The position numbers and the translations under genes were made by a program. A DNA stretch of 64,000 bases. Source: JAGQOZ01 sp041399205. Lineage in GTDB: Bacteria; Planctomycetota; Planctomycetia; Pirellulales; Pirellulaceae. This document shows positions 57,769 through 64,000 of the stretch, in pieces. Location of the stretch: NCBI GenBank assembly GCA_041399205.1, contig JAWKTK010000026.1:1-64000 (forward strand), given 5' to 3'. The notes under the pieces are model-generated. The model did no database searches. It worked only from the letters and a program-made list of their open reading frames with translations, and was not told where the DNA came from. How positions within the stretch are numbered: position 1 is the first letter of the stretch; every line of letters starts with the position of its first letter.

Positions 57769-60300
57769 CTATCCGTTACCCAATGCGGCTCGTGAATACG
57801 TCCCTTTTTGAAACACGTATACCAAATCCGCGGTCGAAAAATCGCCATCGCAATTCCAGTCTCCTTCGGACCACTTGGAATTGCCAGTGACGTTGTCTTC
57901 ATATTCGCTGGCTTGAAAAATCTGGACCAAATCTGCCGAATCAAATTTTCCGTCTAGGTTCACATCGCCGGCTACGGTGTTCAGGATGTCTGACAACAAG
58001 ATGTCCACGTCGGTAGCGGTGATCTGCTGGTCGCGGTTCAAGTCCATGCGATCCAGTTCGTCGGGATTGGAGGGAGAATCGTAAACGGCGGCGCAGATCA
58101 AATCGATGTCTTCGATATTGATCGAACCATCTTGGTTGACATCACCTGAGTTGGTTCGAGCTTGACCGTACAGCACGAAGACTCCGCCCAACTGCGACGT
58201 GCCCACGAGGTCCAAATTTCCGTCAAGGTTGATGTCTCGGGCATGGGCTAGAGGGTTGATCTCGTGTGGAAGATGCAACGTCGAAAGGCGGATCTGACCG
58301 TCTTGCCACCGCAGTGAAATGAGCTGGTTTGCGCTTCCTATGAGATACGCTTCTTCGATACCGTCTTGATCAAAGTCAGTCTGCAGTACATTGAACTTTT
58401 CACTGCGCCAGCCAAGAATCTCGAATTCACCGACGGGAACGACGTTGTCACCAGACGACAGATACACGTTGTAGAAATATCGGTCTCGTTGGTAGCGATA
58501 AAGTGCGATGACATCGCTTCGTCCATCGGAATTTAGATCTGGATACGCGATTGGTGTTCCCGAGATTTCGGCGAGTTCGCCGAGACTGCCGTCTTCTCTG
58601 CGGACATAGGTCATATTCAGCTGCGCCGCGTCCGCAAGTCCGTCCGCATCAAAATCGGGTGTGGTCAGGTCCAGCTCACGTAGAATAGAAAAATCGCGAA
58701 ACCCAATCGCTCGATTTCGTCGAATTCCCGTTTCGTCAACGTCAAGGAGGACTCGCTGCAAATCCTCTGTTGCGACAAGTTCGTCAATTCCGTCGCCGTC
58801 TAAGTCGATTGCCTTTTCCAGTGTCCAAGTACCGACGAGCTGAGACGAGTCGAATCTCGCAAATTTTCCCTCTTGATCAGTTCTATAACGAAGGAAATCG
58901 GTGCTGCCAAACACTGTACGAGTCGTTACGATTAAGGTGACATCGTTCGAATCTGCAAATCGACCGATAACAAAGCTTTCTGCCTTTACAGGAATGATGT
59001 CGAAACGATCTGGGCCAAAACCGTTCGTGTCGCCATAGACAACGACAACGGAATCGTCACGAGTAAACACGATATCGGGTACCTGATCATCATTGATGTA
59101 TCCGATGGTGCTTGTCGTAACATCACCTCCCGGTCCAAGGTAGACAACGTCCGATGTGTCAGAATTCTTTCGAAGATATACATAGTAATGAACCTGGCTC
59201 CGTAATCTAACAATTACGTCTAACAGTTGGTCTTGATTCACGTCAACAACCTGGAGATCATAAGCTGGCGAAATCTCGACCCGAGTCGAAGGGTGAAAAC
59301 CTCCTCGACCATTCGACAACAAAACTGCCCAACCGTCACTTCCACCCAGCGGATGATGGCTTACCCATTCAAATACATATACTAAATCCATGACTCCATC
59401 GTCGTTCAAATGGCACGGAATCATCGTTCCTGGCTTGCCCCAAAGTAGATTCGGCGTTCCTTCATCCTCAAACTCGCCAGTGCCGTCGCCCGCATAAATC
59501 CAGAGCGAATCGTCGGTGCCATAGGCAGCTAAATCGACAATGCCGTCGCCCGTGAAATCGGCCAGGGCGATATTGTAGTGACGTTCCAGTTCCTGAAGCT
59601 GAGATTCAAAAAATCCTTGTTCGTTTCGCAGGACAACAACGGATGTAGGCGTTTGGACTACCAAATCCGGATCGTTGTCTTGGTCCATGTCTGTCAACTG
59701 AAAGTGCTCAATTGGTGCACCGACCGAATATTCGGTTGCGGAATCGAACGTACCGTCAGGACGACCGAAAAGGACAAAGAGTTCTTGGTTCAAGCCTAGC
59801 AAATCGAGCTGGCCGTCTTGATTGACGTCGACCAATTGCATCGAGTAATACCAATCTAGCACCTGCACGGGCTGCACTCGCCAGGGCCACAATGATTCGC
59901 TGGTCATGACATACGTCTGTCCTCCACCGCTCATCACCAAGTCCGCAAGGCCATCATGATTGATGTCGTTCATGACAAAATCGCCAGCCACGGCCGGGAG
60001 AATCAATCGGTCACTTTGGAATTCAAAACCGGAATCGGTGTACAAGGCCACGGCCATCGCCGCTTGGTTTTGCAGCGCAACAACAAAATCGCTAACGTTA
60101 TCGTGGTTCATGTCTATGATCTGCGATTTACCAAGAACGTCGCCCGGTGGAGGCGAAATCGGTGTCGTTTCTGTTTCGAATTCGATCGTGGGATAGGACG
60201 CAATGGTAACGGTCAGCATGTGCCGAGCTTCCAATGGTTCGAACCCAAGTTGCGGTGACTGCCCTGAAGTTGAGCGTCCGGCCGACTTCCGTTTGATCAT
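57769..60300 (-). CDS. Secreted FG-GAP/VCBS repeat protein with dockerin-like tag (paralog 1)
   Basis: The product has 843 residues from MIKRKSAGRS. The LEPR-type signal LGFEPLEARHML is near residue 25. FG-GAP-like repeats cover most of the body (IIDMNHDNVSDFVV, LVDVNQDGQLDLL, LADFTGDGIVDLA). The last 120 residues hold four calcium loops (GDVNQDGSINIEDI, DLNRDQQITATDV, GDVNLDGKFDSADL, GDWNCDGDFSTADL). This 3' segment is nearly identical at DNA level to that of the next gene upstream. GGAG lies before the ATG at 60300. Confidence 0.88.
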   Translation of the reverse strand: MIKRKSAGRSTSGQSPQLGFEPLEARHMLTVTIASYPTIEFETETTPISPPPGDVLGKSQIIDMNHDNVSDFVVALQNQAAMAVALYTDSGFEFQSDRLILPAVAGDFVMNDINHDGLADLVMSGGGQTYVMTSESLWPWRVQPVQVLDWYYSMQLVDVNQDGQLDLLGLNQELFVLFGRPDGTFDSATEYSVGAPIEHFQLTDMDQDNDPDLVVQTPTSVVVLRNEQGFFESQLQELERHYNIALADFTGDGIVDLAAYGTDDSLWIYAGDGTGEFEDEGTPNLLWGKPGTMIPCHLNDDGVMDLVYVFEWVSHHPLGGSDGWAVLLSNGRGGFHPSTRVEISPAYDLQVVDVNQDQLLDVIVRLRSQVHYYVYLRKNSDTSDVVYLGPGGDVTTSTIGYINDDQVPDIVFTRDDSVVVVYGDTNGFGPDRFDIIPVKAESFVIGRFADSNDVTLIVTTRTVFGSTDFLRYRTDQEGKFARFDSSQLVGTWTLEKAIDLDGDGIDELVATEDLQRVLLDVDETGIRRNRAIGFRDFSILRELDLTTPDFDADGLADAAQLNMTYVRREDGSLGELAEISGTPIAYPDLNSDGRSDVIALYRYQRDRYFYNVYLSSGDNVVPVGEFEILGWRSEKFNVLQTDFDQDGIEEAYLIGSANQLISLRWQDGQIRLSTLHLPHEINPLAHARDINLDGNLDLVGTSQLGGVFVLYGQARTNSGDVNQDGSINIEDIDLICAAVYDSPSNPDELDRMDLNRDQQITATDVDILLSDILNTVAGDVNLDGKFDSADLVQIFQASEYEDNVTGNSKWSEGDWNCDGDFSTADLVYVFQKGTYSRAALGNG
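57791..58154 (-). repeat. 364-bp segment nearly identical to 60430-60793
   Basis: It encodes the dockerin-like C-terminus of paralog 1. By eye about eight mismatches and no gap separate it from the same segment of paralog 2, while the rest of the two genes is strongly diverged. Confidence 0.9.
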
Positions 60301-60422
60301 GACTTCTCCAATCAGCTTGGCGAGTGATTCCTCTACCAACTAGAACGACGGGATCTGTCAAAAAATTGCGACCAAACAAATCGGATTGTGTCAAATGACT
60401 CATTTTTCGGCCTTAATCTGTC

Positions 60423-63101
60423 TTATTCTCGTGAATACGTCCCTTTTTGAAACACGTATACCAAATCCGCAGTCGAAAAATCGCCATCGCAATTCCAGTC
60501 TCCTTCGGACCACTTGGAATTGCCAGTGACGTTGTCTTCATATTCGCTGGCTTGAAAAATCTGGACCAAATCTGCCGAATCAAATTTTCCGTCTAGGTTC
60601 ACATCGCCGGCCACGGTGTTCAGGATGTCTGACAACAAGATGTCAACGTCCGTAGCGGTGATCTGCTGGTCGCGGTTCAAGTCCATGCGATCCAGTTCGT
60701 CGGGATCGGACGGCGAATCGTAAACGGCGGCGCAGATCAGATCGATGTCTTCGATATTGATCGAACCATCTTGGTTGACATCACCTGAGTTGGCCGACGA
60801 ACCATTCGCACCGTATGTCACAAACATTCCGCCGAGCGTGTTGCCGATCACATCTAGTTGTCCGTCACCATCGAAGTCCACGATTCTGGCTTTGCCCGAA
60901 TAGGCAAACGGCATACTGACCGAAACCGTTTCCAGTTGCTGATCTGCGCCAAGACGCAGGAGCGAAAGCTGAGCTTGATTCAGGCCGATGCCGGCTTCAT
61001 AGGGCACAATCACTGTATCGGCCTGTCCATCCGCATCAAAATCATCCGTCAACGCTTGGGCCGGATAGAACGGCGTGGCCAAGAACTGCGATTTGGAAAA
61101 AACGTTGCCGTTAGAAGCATATAACTGCAGTCCTTGATAGTTCGGCAGTGCCACATCGTCGATGCCGTCGTGATTGAAATCGGTCACAATGAATTCGGAA
61201 CTACTTTGAGGAATCTGCGGACCGTTCTGAAAGCTTCCGGTACCGTCGCCCAGATACGTGCGGACGGTAGTCGAGTTCCAACTTCCAACAAGAATGTCAG
61301 CATGTCCGTCGCCATTGACATCGCCCGTGGCGGCGTTGGCGTACTGCAGATTCGATAGTCGTTGCGTTTCATACGAACCATTTGCCGTGGATATCGCCAC
61401 GTCCACTCGTTCACCCGTCAACACGAAGTCTAACAGGCCGTCTCCATTGAAATCGACGCTGGCTGGTTCTTGATAACCCGCAAACATTCCAATGGTCTTG
61501 TGCGAAATAAACGTGCCATCCACGTTCCACTGCAAGGAAGCCAACGTTTGCGAATCACCTTGCACGCCAATCAAGTCGATCGCGCCATCGCTGTCGACGT
61601 CCTGCGGCGAATGGAAATTCCAGATGGTGCTGAGCCGAGTGGTGGTGGCGTCGCCCAGCTTGTTTTCGGCATCGACCGACCAATGCACAATCTTGCTGCG
61701 TTCGCTGCCAGTGGCCATCATGGCCAAGGTCGCTTGTCCGTTACCGGCAAAGTCGCGAATGAAAACGCCGTTGACAATCCCGGTTTGCGTATCGGTGAGA
61801 TTGATGAATTCGCCCGATGCGGTGGAAAGCAAGATTTCGATCACCGTCCGCTGCGATTCATATTCGCCGGTCGCAATCACCACGTCCATGCGGCCATCTC
61901 CGTTTAGATCTCCGGCGTCACTGTAAGACCAACTATTCCCAACAGAAAAACGCGTCACGTCGGCGGCGAACAACGCATCGTCTTGCATACGCAGCGTATT
62001 GACCGCGTCTTGCTGTACCGCCGAAATATCCAGTCGTCCATCTTGATTGGTGTCCGACAGAAGCAGTCGCTGAGGTTCCGGCGTATTTAACCGAATCGCT
62101 GGTTCAAAAGTGTTGCGGTCATTGGCCAACAACACGGAAACACCTCCGGGACCATTGCCGTTCACCGGATGATGAAACGTAGAATGGTGTCCAATCACCA
62201 TGTCCAGCGAACCGTTGTTGTCCATATCGGCCAAGTGCACTTCGCTGGGAACGCCCAACGTTTCATAGTGGCTGGCTTCATGATCGAATGTGCCGTTGCC
62301 TTGCCCTGTATAGATGGCCAGCAATGTTTCTTCGTGTATTTGATGTCCGACAAACAGATCCCATTGACCATCGGCGTTGATGTCATGGAATTCGATCATG
62401 CGAGCGAACGTGGCGTCCGTAATCGTATCGGTTTCTGTTTCAAAGATGCCGCCGTCATTGGCAAAGATGCGTACCGAAGATTCGTCGGCGGCTGCCAAGT
62501 CCATGTCACCGTCGGCATCCACATCTCCCAACGCTACCAGCCACGCATTGGCATTGCCACCATAGTGGATAGCCGCTTGAAACGTGCCATCGTTGTTGCC
62601 GTTGAATACAGAAATCCGATTGCTGCCTACCACTAAATCTGCCGCGCCATCATTGTCGACATCGCCCACTGCCAGCGAAGTGGCGGCGGTCGAAATGCGC
62701 TGCGTCTGGGTTAACGCAAACGGATCTTCCGACTGTCCTAACAAGATGAATACGCTGGTGGTGCCGGCTGCGGCAAAGTCGGTAATGCCGTCGGCGTTGA
62801 AGTCGGCGCTGGTAACGATTTGGATCTTTTCAGACAATCGTACGGTCGATTCGGAACGAACGAATTGTCCATTGTGGTTGATGGCAAACTGCAGTCCCGC
62901 TCGGTTCGAACTGCCGAACACCAAGTCTTGATCGCCGTCACTGTCCAGATCGACAAACGTGCTGCCCGAATAGTAATCGTCAGCGGGCAATTCGCCGCTG
63001 CGAATCGGACCCGCAAAGGAAATGGCCGATGCGTTCAATACGTTTGCCGTCAATAATTGTCGTGACTCGAGCCCCTGGAGGTGCAGTCGACGAGCTTTCA
63101 T
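60423..63101 (-). CDS. Secreted FG-GAP/VCBS repeat protein with dockerin-like tag (paralog 2)
   Basis: The product has 892 residues from MKARRLHLQGLESRQLLTAN, a LEPR-type signal at the very N-terminus. FG-GAP repeats follow (FVDLDSDGDQDLVFGSS, VGDVDNDGAADLV, ATGDVNGDGHADILVG). Four dockerin-like calcium loops end the protein at GTYSRE. It is organised like paralog 1, which lies 122 bp downstream on the same strand. AAGGA precedes the ATG at 63101. The role is probably cell-surface binding; no catalytic domain is seen. Confidence 0.88.
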   Translation of the reverse strand: MKARRLHLQGLESRQLLTANVLNASAISFAGPIRSGELPADDYYSGSTFVDLDSDGDQDLVFGSSNRAGLQFAINHNGQFVRSESTVRLSEKIQIVTSADFNADGITDFAAAGTTSVFILLGQSEDPFALTQTQRISTAATSLAVGDVDNDGAADLVVGSNRISVFNGNNDGTFQAAIHYGGNANAWLVALGDVDADGDMDLAAADESSVRIFANDGGIFETETDTITDATFARMIEFHDINADGQWDLFVGHQIHEETLLAIYTGQGNGTFDHEASHYETLGVPSEVHLADMDNNGSLDMVIGHHSTFHHPVNGNGPGGVSVLLANDRNTFEPAIRLNTPEPQRLLLSDTNQDGRLDISAVQQDAVNTLRMQDDALFAADVTRFSVGNSWSYSDAGDLNGDGRMDVVIATGEYESQRTVIEILLSTASGEFINLTDTQTGIVNGVFIRDFAGNGQATLAMMATGSERSKIVHWSVDAENKLGDATTTRLSTIWNFHSPQDVDSDGAIDLIGVQGDSQTLASLQWNVDGTFISHKTIGMFAGYQEPASVDFNGDGLLDFVLTGERVDVAISTANGSYETQRLSNLQYANAATGDVNGDGHADILVGSWNSTTVRTYLGDGTGSFQNGPQIPQSSSEFIVTDFNHDGIDDVALPNYQGLQLYASNGNVFSKSQFLATPFYPAQALTDDFDADGQADTVIVPYEAGIGLNQAQLSLLRLGADQQLETVSVSMPFAYSGKARIVDFDGDGQLDVIGNTLGGMFVTYGANGSSANSGDVNQDGSINIEDIDLICAAVYDSPSDPDELDRMDLNRDQQITATDVDILLSDILNTVAGDVNLDGKFDSADLVQIFQASEYEDNVTGNSKWSEGDWNCDGDFSTADLVYVFQKGTYSRE
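60430..60793 (-). repeat. 364-bp segment nearly identical to 57791-58154
   Basis: Second copy of the dockerin-like tag DNA, at the 3' end of paralog 2. Confidence 0.9.
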
Positions 63102-63394
63102 GAGTAGATCCTTAACTGTTGCGCGCGTGCCGCTTGTTGGAAGCCAATTCAATTCAAACAAGCCTCAGGATATCATGCCGCCCAATGGACGTATAGAAAT
63201 CGGTTCCCAACGCCACATGAATGACGGTCATGATTCAGCAAAAACGTCTCTTTCGTGCGAAGAATTCGTTTCCATGGCCAAATTTTTTCACAAGTAATCA
63301 CCTTTGCCAAAAAAACGGCAGCTAGAGTCCTTTGCCCACGGCCGCTAGACTGTGTGTCAACTAAATCTGTTGTCATTATTGAACAAAGGTGCGT

Positions 63395-64000
63395 ATGCGA
63401 AACTTGTTGATTGATTCTCATCTGGACCTGGGCTGGAACGCTGTTTCTTGGAAGCGAAACTTGCATCTACCACTGGACGAACTCAACGAGTCCGAAGCCA
63501 ACATGGACGACTTGTTAGGACGCGCCGCGGCGACCATTTCGTTTCCAGAAATGCGGAAAGGACGAATCGGCATTTGCCTAGCCACGCTGATGGGCCGAGT
63601 CCCCTATGGTGGTCCAAGCCAAGTGCATGGGAACAGTCTGGATTTTCCGCACCACGACAACGCCTACGCCTTTGCGTTTGGACATTTGGCCTATTATCGA
63701 GTGCTGGCGGCGCAAGGCATGATCAACTTGATTCAAGATTCTGAGCTGCTGCTGCAAACCGCCAAGCTGTGGCTGGATTCGGCCGATGCGACGGACCTGC
63801 CAATCGGCATGATTGTGGCCATGGAAGGTTGTGATGCTATCGTCCATCCCGACCAAGCGGAACATTGGTTCGAACAAGGATTACGAGTCGCCAGTTTGGT
63901 GCATTACGGACAAAGTCGTTACGCCACGGGGACAGGATTAGAAGGCCCCGTTTCGGCTGACGGCAAGAAACTGTTGGCCGAATTTGAACGATTGGGAATC
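63395..64000 (+). CDS. Membrane dipeptidase (peptidase M19 family), 3'-truncated by the window
   Basis: 202 residues are visible from MRNLLIDSHLDLGWNAVSW. The DSHLDL motif supplies the first zinc ligands of renal-dipeptidase-type enzymes, and MIVAMEGCDAIV contains the bridging Glu. M19 enzymes cleave dipeptides. The frame is open to the window end without a stop. It is divergent from paralog 2, with a 293-bp spacer in which no other gene is seen. An AAGGTG ribosome binding site precedes the ATG. Confidence 0.85.
   Translation, partial: MRNLLIDSHLDLGWNAVSWKRNLHLPLDELNESEANMDDLLGRAAATISFPEMRKGRIGICLATLMGRVPYGGPSQVHGNSLDFPHHDNAYAFAFGHLAYYRVLAAQGMINLIQDSELLLQTAKLWLDSADATDLPIGMIVAMEGCDAIVHPDQAEHWFEQGLRVASLVHYGQSRYATGTGLEGPVSADGKKLLAEFERLGI

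Overview
The window reads as chromosomal DNA of a planctomycete, most likely of the Pirellulaceae. The evidence is the giant secreted proteins with N-terminal LEPR-XLL-type signals (FEPLEARQLL, FEPLEARHML, LESRQLL, LEDRRVM), C-terminal dockerin-like calcium loops, a Ser/Thr kinase with a WD40 tail beside an ECF sigma factor, two CsrA proteins, and a mid-GC base composition. The species cannot be named from the sequence.

Layout. 1-4.2 kb: the 3' part of a kelch protein, a DUF2817 carboxypeptidase, a CsrA with a good promoter, and an enolase-superfamily enzyme. 4.2-7.3 kb: a D-2-hydroxyacid dehydrogenase, then about 2 kb of repeats holding one small membrane protein. 7.3-14.6 kb: hsp20-lon, then a partial division and wall cluster (murB, ftsQ-like, rsmH) facing an RluD-type pseudouridine synthase. 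14.6-21.5 kb: a TPR-type membrane protein, the TIGR03546/TIGR03545 pair, a DJ-1/PfpI protein with a sugar epimerase, a DUF533 protein, tRNA-Glu and a second csrA. 21.9-34.8 kb: a respiratory complex I operon (nuoI, DUF2203, nuoA, C, D, H, J, K, L, M, N and a small helical protein) with no nuoB, E, F or G. 34.8-38.7 kb: TatD, an aminotransferase and alkaline phosphatase. 38.9-63.1 kb: five very large, presumably exported repeat proteins, all on the minus strand, interrupted by a divergent sigma factor and kinase pair. The window ends inside a membrane dipeptidase.

Several conserved genes (rsmH, rluD-like, nuoI, nuoL, and the lamin-tail/CotH giant) are split by one- or two-base indels whose repair restores family-typical sequence. 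The simplest reading is draft-quality sequence or assembly error. Real decay or recoding is possible but less likely, because no common slippery motif is visible. Nothing here is a clear defence or CRISPR system. The most distinctive biology is the block of surface proteins that share an N-terminal LEPR-type signal and mostly a C-terminal dockerin-like tag, two of which carry a nearly identical 364-bp 3' segment.
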